A stretch of DNA of 64,000 nucleotides from CAVVFX01 sp963747535 (GCA_963747535.1 CAVVFX010000008.1:395119-459118), one strand, 5' to 3'. Shown: positions 8,809 through 18,604, counted from the stretch's first letter. Numbers and translations are program-made. Notes: generated by a model not told the origin, from the sequence alone.

Positions 8809-9726
8809 ATGAGCCTGCCGCGTCGCATTATTCCGGGGATCGCTGTCTGTTTTGCGATGCTAGCCAACCAGGGGTGTATCTCGATACGTGTACACCGCCC
8901 TGTGCACAACAGACCTAAAGGCCGCCAACTGCTGACCGCCGACCGGGATGCCTTGGCCGCGCGCCTGGAGAACCTGTACAAAGCGGTAAGTTCGTTCGTT
9001 GCGACAGTTGATATGACTCCCTCTCTCGGCAGCGTCTACAAAGGAGAAATCACTGAATACAAGGATGTTCGCGGCTACATTCTGTTCCGCAAGCCGGCTG
9101 ACATCCGGATACTGGCCCAATACCCGCTGATTCGCACGACAGCTTTCGATATGGTTTCCACCGGTTCCGAATTCAAGTTCTATCTGCCGGCCAAGAACCT
9201 CTTCGTGATCGGTGCCAATGACGCTCCCGCGAACTCGCCCAACAAATTGGAGAACCTGCGCCCGCAAGCCATTCTGGAATCTATGATGATTCACCCCATC
9301 GACCCGTCCAGGGAGAAGTCCGTGCTGATCGACGACACTGACGAAGATCACGCCGTCTACATTTTGCTGGTTCTTGGAAACGATGAGAAGGGTAACGCCG
9401 TCGCATTGCGTAGCATCTGGTTTGACCGCGTGGATCTCAGTATCACGCGGCAGTACGTCTATGCGCCGAACAGCAATATCCTGAGCGACACGCGGTACTC
9501 GGAGTGGACCAATTTTACCGGAGTCATGTTTCCCAAATCCATCGAAATCAACCGGCCGATCGACGGCTATGGCGTGAGCATGGATGTTGTTGAGATGAAA
9601 ATGAACATGCCGGTAACCGACAAACAGCTCGAACTGCTACAGCCCTCGGGGACGACGCTCCAGATCATAGGAGCGCCGGCCAGCGCACCCGCCCCGGCCC
9701 CGGCTCCCAACAAGAACCAGAAATGA
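8809..9726 (+). CDS. Putative outer-membrane lipoprotein, LolA/LolB-like
   Basis: About 305 residues, starting at ATG 8809 (an in-frame TTG lies just before). The signal sequence ends in LANQGC, an imperfect lipobox, so the protein is probably lipidated at that Cys. The body (YKGEITEYKDVRGYILFRKPADIRILAQYPLIRTTAFDM) resembles the periplasmic lipoprotein-carrier-like fold often annotated DUF4292. The C-terminus is Ala/Pro rich. It is 10 bp upstream of an ABC permease, so it is likely the periplasmic partner of that exporter. Specific function unknown. Confidence 0.75.
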   Translation: MSLPRRIIPGIAVCFAMLANQGCISIRVHRPVHNRPKGRQLLTADRDALAARLENLYKAVSSFVATVDMTPSLGSVYKGEITEYKDVRGYILFRKPADIRILAQYPLIRTTAFDMVSTGSEFKFYLPAKNLFVIGANDAPANSPNKLENLRPQAILESMMIHPIDPSREKSVLIDDTDEDHAVYILLVLGNDEKGNAVALRSIWFDRVDLSITRQYVYAPNSNILSDTRYSEWTNFTGVMFPKSIEINRPIDGYGVSMDVVEMKMNMPVTDKQLELLQPSGTTLQIIGAPASAPAPAPAPNKNQK

Positions 9727-9736
9727 CGAACCAGAA

Positions 9737-10837
9737 ATGATCGCTACTATCGTTCGCTCCAATGTCAACCACCGCCCCGTCCGCACGCTGCTCAGCACGC
9801 TATTGATCGGGATCGCCGTGACTTTGATCCTCACCCTGGTGGGGGTGAGCCGCGGGATTACCGAAGATAATGTGCAGCGCGCTCAGGGATTGGGAGCCGA
9901 TATCATGCTGCGCGCTCCGGGGACTTCGCTGATGTCGTTCTCCGGAACCGCGATTCCCGAGTCAGTACCCACCGTACTCGCTAAACTGCCTCACGTAGCC
10001 ATGGCCACAGGCATAATCAACCCCGGCTCAAGCTTGTTTGACAGCGTTACCGGCATTGACCCGGTCGTCTTCCAGAAGATGAGCGGCCCCTTCGTATTCG
10101 ATTCGGGACATATTTTTCAAAAACCCGACGATGTCATCATCGATACGTATCTGGCCCAACAATTGAAGAAACACACGGGAGACAAAATTACCCTCCTCAA
10201 CACCCAGTGGAACATTTCCGGCATCTACGAACCCGGCAAACTGGCCCACGCTATCGCCAGTATGCCCGTCCTGCAAAAGCTCTCCGGAAACACCGGGAAA
10301 ATCAGCGTGGTGTACATCAAAGCCGATGAACTAGGCAATGTCGACACCGTCATCAAGGAACTGCAGGACAACCCGGCCCTGCAGGGTTATGGGATCACTA
10401 AAATGGCCGATCTCACCACCCTCATGAGCTATAACAACATACCGGCGCTGCGCATCTTCATCAACGTGGTCATCGGGATCGCGGTGCTCATCGGTTTCGC
10501 CGTGACGTCCCTATCGATGTACATGGCGATCCTGCAGCGCACCCGCGAGATTGGCATCCTCAAATCGCTCGGGGGATCGCAAGGGTTCATCATGCGGCTG
10601 ATCCTGGCCGAGGCGATGATCCTGGGACTCGGAGGAACTTTGGTCGGAATCGTCCTAAGCTTCGGCACCAAATGGCTGCTCAAGGTGTTCGTTCCCGCGT
10701 CCATGCCGCAGGCCATCGCACCGGACTGGTGGTTTTATGCCGGGCTGATTGCGCTCGCCGCCGCGGTTCTCGGCGCCATCTACCCGGGGTTTATCGCCGT
10801 CCGGCAGGATCCCATCGAGGCGCTCGCGTATGAATAG
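9737..10837 (+). CDS. ABC transporter permease, MacB/FtsX type
   Basis: 366 residues. One N-terminal transmembrane helix (residues 18-38), a large periplasmic MacB-like domain (about 40-240), then three C-terminal helices characteristic of the FtsX/MacB fold. The motif ILQRTREIGILKSLGGSQ is the conserved cytoplasmic loop of this family, and the ending AVRQDPIEALAYE is typical. It overlaps the downstream ATPase gene by 8 bp. Together with the preceding lipoprotein it forms a three-gene exporter or lipoprotein-handling operon. Confidence 0.92.
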   Translation: MIATIVRSNVNHRPVRTLLSTLLIGIAVTLILTLVGVSRGITEDNVQRAQGLGADIMLRAPGTSLMSFSGTAIPESVPTVLAKLPHVAMATGIINPGSSLFDSVTGIDPVVFQKMSGPFVFDSGHIFQKPDDVIIDTYLAQQLKKHTGDKITLLNTQWNISGIYEPGKLAHAIASMPVLQKLSGNTGKISVVYIKADELGNVDTVIKELQDNPALQGYGITKMADLTTLMSYNNIPALRIFINVVIGIAVLIGFAVTSLSMYMAILQRTREIGILKSLGGSQGFIMRLILAEAMILGLGGTLVGIVLSFGTKWLLKVFVPASMPQAIAPDWWFYAGLIALAAAVLGAIYPGFIAVRQDPIEALAYE

Positions 10838-11579
10838 CCCTCGTCAATCCGACGTGGCCCCGGCGCGCCATTCGAGCACCGGTCCGGCGACCGATTTCAT
10901 TATTGAGGCACAGAATCTCGGCAAGGTTTATCGCACCGGCAAGGTTTCGGTGGAGGCTCTGAGGGGCGTCAACCTCGCCGTCAAACGAGGCGAATTCGTT
11001 TCGATTGTCGGACCTTCCGGCTCCGGCAAGTCGACTCTTTTCCATATCATCGGGGGACTCACGCCGCCCACTTCGGGCACCGTGCGGGTGGAGTCGTTCG
11101 ATCTGGCCCGGTTGACCGATGCTGGACGGACGAAACTGCGCGCCAGGACCGTCAGTTTCGTCTTCCAGAAGTTCAATCTTCTCCCCAATCTGACCGCCCA
11201 GCAGAACATCGATCTGGCCCGGTACTTCGGAGGGAACCGGCCGGCTGACGCCCAGTTTGAAGGCATCCTCGAAAAACTGGGCATTGCCAACCGGCTCAGC
11301 CACCTGCCGAGCGAACTCTCCGGTGGAGAGCAGCAACGCGTCGCCATCGCCCGGGCACTCGTCAATCGTCCGGCCATTCTGTTGGCCGATGAACCAACCG
11401 GCAACCTGGACTCGGCCAACTCGGAAGCCGTTCTACAGATTCTGCGCGATCTGAACCATCGCACCGGGCAGACCATCCTCATGATCACCCACAATCCGGA
11501 AGCCGCAGCCTATGGAGATCGCATCGTGCACATGAAGGATGGAGCCATCGTCACTGATGGCGACGGTCTGGCCGGATAG
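10830..11579 (+). CDS. ABC transporter ATP-binding protein, LolD/MacB type
   Basis: 249 residues from ATG 10830, which overlaps the permease stop. Walker A is GPSGSGKST, the signature is LSGGEQQRVAIARAL and Walker B is ILLADEPTGNLDS, all intact. The D-loop and H-loop (MITHNPE) are present. This class powers mechanotransmission complexes with MacB/FtsX-like permeases. The longer frame upstream is only overlap with the permease gene. Confidence 0.93.
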   Translation: MNSPRQSDVAPARHSSTGPATDFIIEAQNLGKVYRTGKVSVEALRGVNLAVKRGEFVSIVGPSGSGKSTLFHIIGGLTPPTSGTVRVESFDLARLTDAGRTKLRARTVSFVFQKFNLLPNLTAQQNIDLARYFGGNRPADAQFEGILEKLGIANRLSHLPSELSGGEQQRVAIARALVNRPAILLADEPTGNLDSANSEAVLQILRDLNHRTGQTILMITHNPEAAAYGDRIVHMKDGAIVTDGDGLAG

Positions 11580-12228
11580 CGACGAGATCAAAGGATATTT
11601 CGTTCGAAGGCTCAAGTTTTTACTGAACGTGTCGATATTAAAGAGTAACCGGGGAAGTCTAAAGGATGATATGGCTGCCGACTTGGTGCACGGTAACAGG
11701 TGGCGCTGGCGTTGTGGGACCGGACCCGCCCACGTCCGTACTCCCGCGGTACGAGCGGAATTGAAAACCTCCTGAGGAAGGCTATCCAAGCCCTTGTGAT
11801 CTGACTGCGCAACCAGATTGCAACCAAAACGCATTAGAGAATTGCTGTAATGTAGTGGAAAGTGTAGCGAATAAGCGACAATCTAATCGACTCCGAATCG
11901 ATGTTTCGCTTGTTCTATGTAACGCTTCCACCCGCTTATTTTCTCCTCCAACTCTACAGGTCATCCAGTCGGCTTTGCGACAATCGCTTCCAGGGCCTTG
12001 CGCTCTGTAGAGACGTTTTCCGTCAGGCACTCAGCGCAACAGCCGCCGTCGGCTTCCTGGACAACTTCGAACACCAGTTCAGGCATACGTCCATGATACG
12101 GCACCAGCTTTCTCGCACGACATCGGATTATTCCTGATAAGTTCGGCTTGCGTCCGGACACCACCGATTTGATCGATCGCGGCGTCAATCACTCGCGGGA
12201 AACGCCGTCTACCGCACTCCTGGGCCCT
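11580..12228. other. Long intergenic region, mostly uninformative
   Basis: 649 bp between convergent genes (ABC ATPase and DHA2 pump). The only coding-like stretch is the small HicB-like fragment at 11961-12086. The rest is lower in GC than the flanks and shows no convincing gene; it may be a decayed locus. Confidence 0.5.
11961..12086 (-). pseudogene. HicB-like small protein fragment
   Basis: The frame reads MPELVFEVVQEADGGCCAECLTENV and then loses similarity, ending after 41 residues. The opening resembles small HicB-like proteins (beta-strand, EADGG turn, second strand), which are normally 70-80 residues. The missing C-terminal half suggests truncation or frameshift. No HicA-like partner is visible beside it. 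Low confidence. Confidence 0.35.
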
Positions 12229-13761
12229 CTACGACGCCGAGGCGCGTCTGGTCTTTATCAGGGTTGCCGCGGTGACGGCGCTCGCCAGAGCTAAGCCCAC
12301 TGCCAGCCACAACACTGATCGATAGCCGGCGATAAAGGCTTCTTCGACTGCTTGCCGTCCTTTGGCGTCTGCCGTTTGGACTGCGGCAAGCCTGGAACGC
12401 TGGGCGTCGATTGCCACTCGCACTGCCGGCAGCACATCGAGCGTTTCCAAACGCCGGTCCAAAGCCTGCTGAAAAACTCCACTGAGCGATGCTCCGAAAA
12501 CGGCCACGGCCAATAAGCCGGCAATCCGTGAGACCGCGTTATTCACACCGGAAGCCGCTCCCGCATAACTTTGGTCGACGGCGTTCATGACGGTCGTAGT
12601 CAGAGGCGCCACACTCACCGCCATGCCTACCCCGAGCGTTATCACGGCGGGGAAAAAGGTGGTCCAGTAGAGACCGCCAATACCAGGTCTCGCAAATAGA
12701 GCGAATCCGGCTGCCGCGATCAACGGTCCCACCACCAGTGGGGTCTTAGCGCCATACCGGTCAAGGAGCCCGCCAGACCATCGGGATAACAAGAACATCA
12801 ATAAAATTAATGGCAGCAAGGCGCCGCCCGCGGCGGTTGGCGAATAACCTTGCACCTGGATCAAATTGAGCGGGAAGAAAAAGAGAACGCCGCTCAATGC
12901 AGCGTAAAGGAAAAACGTGAGCAGATTGGCTCCGCTGAAATTGCCGGACCGGAAGAGCTGGAGTGGAACCATCGGCGACGACGAGTGCGCCTCCCGGTAC
13001 AGGAGCGCCGCCAGGAGTATGACGCCCACGGCGCCCGCGACCGGCTGCGATTCGATCAGGGCGAAAACGATGCCACCCAAGCCCATCGCGGCCAGCAGAC
13101 CGCCGGGCCAATCGAACGCTTGAGATTGGAGGCTGGCGCGGCTTTCCGGAATTTTCCAGATGGCCAGCAAGAGAGCAACCAGCCCGAGGGGAAGATTGAT
13201 GAAAAACACCCACCTCCACGAACCGTGCTCAGTAAACCAGCCCCCAAGCACCGGACCGATCGCGGCCGTGATGGAGGTGAACCCGGACCATGTCCCGATC
13301 GCGCGGCCGCGTTCCTCAAGAGGAAAAGACGCACTAATCAGAGCTAGACTGCCTGGCACGAGCAGCGCTCCGCCGATTCCCTGGAGGCTTCTGGCGAGCA
13401 CGAGTTGGTAGATCGTGGGCGCACAACCGCACCAGGCCGACGCTGAGGAAAAGACCACGAGGCCACAGGCGAAGATCTTCCGGCGGCCGTACCGGTCGCC
13501 CAGAGATCCTCCAATAAGCAGCAGTGCGGCCAGGAAGAGCGCATAAGACTCCACCACCCATTGAACCTCTGCGAGAGTCGCGTGGAAGGCGGTCTGGAGC
13601 GCGGGCAGCGCCACGTTTACCACCGTGCCGTCAATGAATGTCATGCTCGAACCAAGAATGGTCGCGGCGAGAATCCACGATCCGTTGGTGGTCGACTGCG
13701 AATCCCGGGAACCGGCGAGTATCACGGCGCTATCACACGGAGGCTTGGCGATACTGCACAT
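12229..13761 (-). CDS. MFS multidrug efflux transporter, DHA2 (EmrB/QacA) family
   Basis: 510 residues with about 14 hydrophobic helices, as expected for DHA2 drug:H+ antiporters. MTFIDGTVVNVALPAL in helix 1 is the conserved motif D1 of the family; GGSLGDRYGRRKIFACG is motif A; the antiporter motif C region GPVLGGWFTEHGSWRWVFFINLPLG is intact. Exports amphiphilic drugs or toxic metabolites across the inner membrane. No EmrA-like adaptor is adjacent, so it may act alone. Confidence 0.92.
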   Translation of the reverse strand: MCSIAKPPCDSAVILAGSRDSQSTTNGSWILAATILGSSMTFIDGTVVNVALPALQTAFHATLAEVQWVVESYALFLAALLLIGGSLGDRYGRRKIFACGLVVFSSASAWCGCAPTIYQLVLARSLQGIGGALLVPGSLALISASFPLEERGRAIGTWSGFTSITAAIGPVLGGWFTEHGSWRWVFFINLPLGLVALLLAIWKIPESRASLQSQAFDWPGGLLAAMGLGGIVFALIESQPVAGAVGVILLAALLYREAHSSSPMVPLQLFRSGNFSGANLLTFFLYAALSGVLFFFPLNLIQVQGYSPTAAGGALLPLILLMFLLSRWSGGLLDRYGAKTPLVVGPLIAAAGFALFARPGIGGLYWTTFFPAVITLGVGMAVSVAPLTTTVMNAVDQSYAGAASGVNNAVSRIAGLLAVAVFGASLSGVFQQALDRRLETLDVLPAVRVAIDAQRSRLAAVQTADAKGRQAVEEAFIAGYRSVLWLAVGLALASAVTAATLIKTRRASAS

Positions 13762-13825
13762 AATTTCGGCCTGTACTACTGAATGTTAATTCTTTGCGCG
13801 GCGCGACGATTCTCGCCGAGTCGGA

Positions 13826-13847
13826 AGCGGCTGCTGCGCAGCCGGGA
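13826..13847. repeat. GGCTGCTGCGCAGCC palindromic unit
   Basis: A near-perfect palindrome, GCGGCTGCTGCGCAGCCG, in the 5' region of the DHA2 gene. The same unit occurs at about 4396, 8490, 17734 and 24022, each time next to a CAGACC hairpin; here that partner is absent. Confidence 0.6.
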
Positions 13848-13946
13848 CAGCGATTCATGCAAGCAGATGTTCTGCAGATGTTGTGTAAACTGCCCGGCCG
13901 TTTTGATGCTGCCGTTTGATGCTGCCCTTGCGCCGGACGCGCGTCT

Positions 13947-14381
13947 GTGAAATACTTCCCCGTCATGACACCTGCAAAATCCTATTCGTTTATTGGAGCG
14001 TGGAAACTTTCGGCTTGCGAAACTTCGCATCCGGAACTGCCTTATCCCCAATCGTCGATGACCACAATTGCGCAGCAGGGGGACGGGGTCCTTTACAAGG
14101 CCGAAACGATCTGGTCCGACGGGCGTGGCACGGCCGTCGAGGCCATTTTGAAGATGGACGGCAGTTGGTGCCCGGTGAGCGGCAGCGCGCTGGCCGATTC
14201 GGTCAGCCTGCGGATTCTGGACGACGGTTCGTTCGAAGGAAAAATGAGGAAGGGCGAAAGCGAGTCAGGCAGTAACCTCATGAGGGTTTCCGAGGATGGG
14301 CAGACGATGGCCACGGAGTGGAATGTCGCCGGTCCGGGCGGCGTTACCATCACCTGGAAGACTACGGCGCAGCGCGTGTAG
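13947..14381 (+). CDS. Hypothetical lipocalin-like protein
   Basis: 144 residues (or 138 from ATG 13965). The sequence alternates short beta-type strands (YSFIGAWKLSACETSH, GVLYKAETIWSDGRGTAVEAILKMDGSW, SVSLRILDDGSFEGKMRK, TMATEWNVAGPGGVTITWKTTAQ), as in small lipocalin-like ligand-binding domains. No signal peptide is clear. Function unknown; it stands alone. Confidence 0.65.
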   Translation: MKYFPVMTPAKSYSFIGAWKLSACETSHPELPYPQSSMTTIAQQGDGVLYKAETIWSDGRGTAVEAILKMDGSWCPVSGSALADSVSLRILDDGSFEGKMRKGESESGSNLMRVSEDGQTMATEWNVAGPGGVTITWKTTAQRV

Positions 14382-14587
14382 CCTCCGAACTCCTGAAGTC
14401 GACCCGAATTCCAGGGATGACCAGGAAAATCTCAACGCGGAAATAGCAGGGATGAACGCGGATTAACGCATGGAATGAGCTGAAAAAAGCCTCGGCGCTG
14501 TGTCCGGAAGCTGTGGCGGCCTGACCGCTTTCATGCCGACAGTTCGGGTCAGATCAGTTTCCTCGACGGATTACAGAAGACCTAATG

Positions 14588-14612
14588 GACGCAGGCCGAC
14601 GGCCTATTCTAC
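14588..14612. repeat. GCAGGCCGACGGCCTATTCT repeat unit
   Basis: A copy of the AGGCC-NNN-GGCCTA module found at 4351-4373, 4446-4465, 18969-18985 and 26989-27005. It lies just past the stop of the sulfatase gene and contains the short inverted repeat GGCC-GAC-GGCC. Confidence 0.5.
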
Positions 14613-14624
14613 TTGAAGTCTTTC

Positions 14625-16112
14625 TCACAATTCGGGCGGGCGGTACCAGGCGAAGAGCTGCGCCTTCAATTCACCGGCCCTGGCTTTGAATTGTGGTGAC
14701 GCAGCCAGATTGCGCATCTCGTCGGGATCGTCGCGCAGGTTGTATAGCTCCGCGATGTCGTGAGTATAGAAGTTGTACTTCCAGTCGCCGCGGCGAATCA
14801 TATATTTCGCTCGCGGATTCCGCAGGTTGTATTCCGAGAATACGGTTGTCTCGCGAGTTCTCCCGGGAGCGCGCAGGTCTTGCGCAAAGCTCGCTCCGTC
14901 AGTCTGGTTGGGGGCATGCAAGCCGGTCAGTTCGGCCAGAGTGGGCGCTATATCGACGTTGCTGACGAGGGTGCGCGACTGCTCGCCGGCGGGCAAACCG
15001 GGAACCCGCACCAGCAGCGGTACGCGCACGCTCGATTCGTAGAACACAAACTTGTTCCACAGTTTGTGCTCGGCCAGCATTTCGCCGTGATCGGAGGTAT
15101 ACAGCACGATGGTGTCTTTATCCAGATTCAGTCTCTGCAGCGCCCGTAGAACTTTACCGGCGTTGTCGTCCATCTGGGCGAGGTTGGCGTAGTAAAACGC
15201 GATGCGCCGCCGGGCCTGTTCCGGGTCGTCGAGTTCCGGCGTCGGACCCTCGTGCTGGATGCTGCGGCGAATCTCTTCCGGGACGGTATTCAGATCGACC
15301 TTTCCGTACGTCGAGGGCAGCTTCATGTCCTCCGGCCGGAACATATCCGCGAAACGCTGCGAGGGCATGAACGGATCGTGCGGCTTCAGGAAGGAGGTCA
15401 CCAGAAAGAATGGCTTTTGGCCATGCTGCTCGAGAAACCGGATGGACTCGCGCGCTACGAAGGAGTCGAATTGCTGCTCCTCCGGGATTTTCGATACGGC
15501 CCCGACGGCCACGGCGCCGAGGCGATCGTCCTGGTCCCGCGTATCTTTCCAGGGATCTCCAAAGTCGCGCCAGAAGTCGTCGATCTGAGGCAGTCCGGAG
15601 CCGGAGTTAGGACGCCCCAAGGCATCGGCGTAGAGCTTGGTCCGGGGTCCCAGGAACTGGTACCAGTCATTGAAATCGATGTGATAGTCGAAGCCGTGGG
15701 TCTGCGCGTCGACGAAATGCATTTTGCCAATCAGGGCCGACATGTAGCCGGCCCCGCTGAACATGTGGGCCAGGGTCTTATGCTCGAACGGCCACGGCGT
15801 GCTGTTGTTGAGTGCGCCGTGACTGTGAGTATAGAGTCCGGTGAGCAGCGATGCGCGGGAGGGCGTGCAGACAGGATTGGAACAATAGCAGTTCGAGAAG
15901 CGGGTCGAGGTGGCCGCCAGGGCATCCAGATGGGGAGTTCGCGCGACGCGGTCGCCGGCGACACCCAGCGCACCAGGCTTATGCTGGTCCGACATCATAA
16001 GCAAAACGTTCCTGGGCCTGGCGCCGCTTTGGGCCTGCAAAGAGCGCGCGAGCGAGACCGCCAGAGGCGCGGCGAGAGTACGGAGCGCGGCGCGACGGGT
16101 AAAGGATGCCAT
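14625..16112 (-). CDS. Tat-exported sulfatase (arylsulfatase / choline-sulfatase like)
   Basis: 495 residues. The N-terminus MASFTRRAALRTLAAPLAVSLA is a twin-arginine signal, so the enzyme is probably folded before export. LLMMSDQHKPGALG gives the metal-binding Asp of the alkaline-phosphatase fold. The active-site motif CTPSRASLLTG has Cys82, to be converted to formylglycine. Further metal and substrate residues are in SDHGEMLAEH. It hydrolyses sulfate esters; the substrate, perhaps a sulfated polysaccharide or choline sulfate, is unknown. The start codon overlaps the divergently transcribed membrane-protein gene. Confidence 0.92.
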   Translation of the reverse strand: MASFTRRAALRTLAAPLAVSLARSLQAQSGARPRNVLLMMSDQHKPGALGVAGDRVARTPHLDALAATSTRFSNCYCSNPVCTPSRASLLTGLYTHSHGALNNSTPWPFEHKTLAHMFSGAGYMSALIGKMHFVDAQTHGFDYHIDFNDWYQFLGPRTKLYADALGRPNSGSGLPQIDDFWRDFGDPWKDTRDQDDRLGAVAVGAVSKIPEEQQFDSFVARESIRFLEQHGQKPFFLVTSFLKPHDPFMPSQRFADMFRPEDMKLPSTYGKVDLNTVPEEIRRSIQHEGPTPELDDPEQARRRIAFYYANLAQMDDNAGKVLRALQRLNLDKDTIVLYTSDHGEMLAEHKLWNKFVFYESSVRVPLLVRVPGLPAGEQSRTLVSNVDIAPTLAELTGLHAPNQTDGASFAQDLRAPGRTRETTVFSEYNLRNPRAKYMIRRGDWKYNFYTHDIAELYNLRDDPDEMRNLAASPQFKARAGELKAQLFAWYRPPEL

Positions 16113-17701
16113 GCAAACAGCATAATAGGAGTTTGCCCACCAGGTACACTCGCACGCTGCTATTGATCTACGGCCTCCTCAACGCGGCGCTGTATAGCTC
16201 TCTGCTGCCTCTGTGGGAAGGCTTCGACGAAGAGTTCCATTACGGCTATGTGCAGTATCTCGGCGCGCACCACCGCTTACCGGTCCTGGGCCCTACGGCA
16301 CTCTCGCTGGAGATCAACCGTTCTATCGGACTCTTGCCGATGAGCTACATCATGATCCGCGGCCTCCAGGCAAAGGGCGTCCGCACGTTCGACGAATACT
16401 TCGCGCTCGACAGCGCGACGAGGCACTCGCTGTATGCCGAGGCGCAGTCGATTCCAACCGATCTGCGGCTGAATGAAAGCGCTCAGTATCACACCAACTA
16501 CGAAGTGCATCATGGCCCGCTCGCGTATCTCCTGATGGCCATCCCGGATAGCGTCCTGTCGCGCGTGCCCTTACCGCGGCGGGTCTGGATCGTCCGGCTG
16601 CTGGCGTCGATGGCGTGCGTGCTGCTGATGTTCCGCGGCATGTGGTCGCTCAGTTGGGAAACGGGCCTCCATGCGCACTTCACCGCGGCCCTGGTTTTCC
16701 TGACGTTCTCGTGCCAGATGCTCTGGGCCACCGTATCGCATATCGCGAACGACTGGCTGGCGGTGCCGCTGGCGGTCTGGTTAATTGTCCTGGCGCTACG
16801 CTGCCACCGCCAGCCCTCGGTGCGGGCGGCGGTGTGGCTCGGCGCCGTTCTGGGATTGGGCTTGCTCAGCAAAGCTTACTTTCTGGTCTTCGTGCCGTTG
16901 TACTTGTTGGCGGCGCTGGTGTGGTACCGCAAGGGCACCATGCCGGCTCGGGGACTGGCGGCGCTCTTCGCGATTCCAATGGTGCTCGCGGGACCCTGGT
17001 ACGTGCGCAATCTGATGCTGTATGGCAATCTCAGCGGGCGCGTAGAAGAGTCGAATGGCGTGACGACCGCGGGGGCGCTGAAATCACTGATATCGATTCC
17101 TTGGCTGAAGAGCATCCCGTTCATGGCCCGGGGGGCATTCTGGATGGGGAATAGTTCGTTCACCGATTTTTCCGTCCGCACCATGAATGCGGTGCTGCTG
17201 TTGCTGGGAATCGCGCTGGTGCTTTACGTGAGGCAGGGAGTGCGGAGACGGGAAGTGTTTTTGTGGGCTCCGGTCATCCTGTTTTGCGGCGCGGTGATTT
17301 ACGTGGTCGGGAGCAGCTACAGCTTCACGAAAGGCGAGGCGACGGCGGCCAGTCCGTGGTACCTGCAAGCGGTGATGACCCCGTTGTTGTGTATGGCGAT
17401 GCTGGGATGCCAGCGGTCGGGACGGGTGGGGCGCTGGGTTGCCGGGGGCAGCGTGGTGCTCTGGGGCTATATCCTGGCCGCGACCTATGTGGCGAAGCTC
17501 TTTCCGCTTTACGGCGGATTTGCGGCCGGCCGGTCTACGCTGCGAGAACTGGGCGGCTGGTACCTGTCGGATTGGACGAGGACGTCGGACATCCTGAGCA
17601 CGACCACCATGGTTCCGGCAACGGTACTGTGGAGCTTGCTGGCAATTCTGCTGGCGGTGCTTCCGGCGACTGTGGCCGCGGTGCTGAACTACGACGGTTG
17701 A
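16106..17701 (+). CDS. Polytopic membrane protein, GT-C glycosyltransferase-like
   Basis: 531 residues with about 11 hydrophobic helices. Shortly after the first helix comes PLWEGFDEEFHYGYVQYL, an acidic first periplasmic loop like that of GT-C enzymes (ArnT/PMT, GT39) and DUF2142 proteins, where the Asp/Glu bind metal or act in catalysis. It probably transfers a sugar from a polyprenyl-phosphate donor on the periplasmic side. The ATG at 16106 overlaps the opposite-strand sulfatase start by 7 bp; a later TTG at 16133 is an alternative. Confidence 0.75.
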   Translation: MPCKQHNRSLPTRYTRTLLLIYGLLNAALYSSLLPLWEGFDEEFHYGYVQYLGAHHRLPVLGPTALSLEINRSIGLLPMSYIMIRGLQAKGVRTFDEYFALDSATRHSLYAEAQSIPTDLRLNESAQYHTNYEVHHGPLAYLLMAIPDSVLSRVPLPRRVWIVRLLASMACVLLMFRGMWSLSWETGLHAHFTAALVFLTFSCQMLWATVSHIANDWLAVPLAVWLIVLALRCHRQPSVRAAVWLGAVLGLGLLSKAYFLVFVPLYLLAALVWYRKGTMPARGLAALFAIPMVLAGPWYVRNLMLYGNLSGRVEESNGVTTAGALKSLISIPWLKSIPFMARGAFWMGNSSFTDFSVRTMNAVLLLLGIALVLYVRQGVRRREVFLWAPVILFCGAVIYVVGSSYSFTKGEATAASPWYLQAVMTPLLCMAMLGCQRSGRVGRWVAGGSVVLWGYILAATYVAKLFPLYGGFAAGRSTLRELGGWYLSDWTRTSDILSTTTMVPATVLWSLLAILLAVLPATVAAVLNYDG

Positions 17702-17731
17702 GCTCCCGCATGTTGAGGCACGAGATGAACG

Positions 17732-17779
17732 GTTGGCTGCTGCGCAGCCGGACAGACCACACAAAACGATGGTCTTTCC
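17732..17779. repeat. Palindrome plus CAGACC hairpin between convergent genes
   Basis: GGCTGCTGCGCAGCC (17735-17749) followed by arms AGACCA and TGGTCT around ACACAAAACGA. The pair of units has the same order as at 4396-4441, 8490-8535 and 24022-24067. Located between two converging 3' ends, it could act as a bidirectional terminator. Confidence 0.6.
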
Positions 17780-17788
17780 TGCGGGAAT

Positions 17789-18604
17789 TTACGACGGAAC
17801 GATTGTGGGCATTGGAAAGCGATAGTGCCCGCCAAATATCTCGCGGAACAACTCCAGGATTTCGTCGTGGATCAATCCGTTGTCGACCAGCAGGTCAGGG
17901 CTCTTCAGCGTATGGGGCTTTCCGCGCATATCCGAACAGGTCCCGCCTGCTTCGGTGACCAGAAGCGTCCCGGCCGCCAAGTCCCAAGGATTCAGGCCGA
18001 ACTCCCAGAACCCTTCGAGACGCCCGCAGGCGACATAGGACAGGTCGAGCGCAGCCGAGCCACCCCGCCGTACTCCGTGCGTACTCATCGCCAGTTGGTG
18101 GTAGAAGTGGATATTGATGTTCTGGTTGCGCTTCCGGCTGGGAAAACCAGTTGAGACCAGCGAATCCGCGAGGCGCCGCGCCGGCGAGACGTGGATTTTG
18201 TGATCGTTCAGATACGCGCCCGAACCTCTTTCCGCGGCGAACATTTCGTCGCGCAGCGGGTCGTAGACCACCCCGACGATCATCTCGTCGCCGCGCTCGA
18301 GCGCCAGCGTCACATTGAACGCCGGGTAGCCGTGGGCGAAATTCGTGGTCCCGTCAAGTGGATCGACGAACCACCGGTACTCCGACGAACCTTCCCTCCC
18401 GCCGCCTTCCTCGGCGACGATGGAATGTCCCGGATAATGCGCCAGGATCCGCTCGACGACCAATCGTTCGGAAGCCCGGTCGGCCTCGGTCACCAGGTCG
18501 AAATCACCCTTGAGCTCAAAGCCTACGCGCAGACGATAAAACTCGGCCAGGAGTCTCCCTGCCTCGTGGGCGATTTTTACCCCGTTGTCGAGGTAGTCCG
18601 ACAT
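17789..18604 (-). CDS. suhB: Inositol-1-monophosphatase family protein
   Basis: 271 residues, normal for the Mg2+-dependent inositol monophosphatase/SuhB family. The metal-binding motifs are present: VTEADRASE, VAEEGGG, the signature WFVDPLDGTTNFAHG, and NPWDLAAGTLLVTEAGG. Hydrolyses inositol phosphate or related phosphates; in E. coli SuhB also joins the rRNA antitermination complex. Only 3 bp separate it from the upstream Hfq-like gene, so they are co-transcribed. Confidence 0.92.
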   Translation of the reverse strand: MSDYLDNGVKIAHEAGRLLAEFYRLRVGFELKGDFDLVTEADRASERLVVERILAHYPGHSIVAEEGGGREGSSEYRWFVDPLDGTTNFAHGYPAFNVTLALERGDEMIVGVVYDPLRDEMFAAERGSGAYLNDHKIHVSPARRLADSLVSTGFPSRKRNQNINIHFYHQLAMSTHGVRRGGSAALDLSYVACGRLEGFWEFGLNPWDLAAGTLLVTEAGGTCSDMRGKPHTLKSPDLLVDNGLIHDEILELFREIFGGHYRFPMPTIVPS

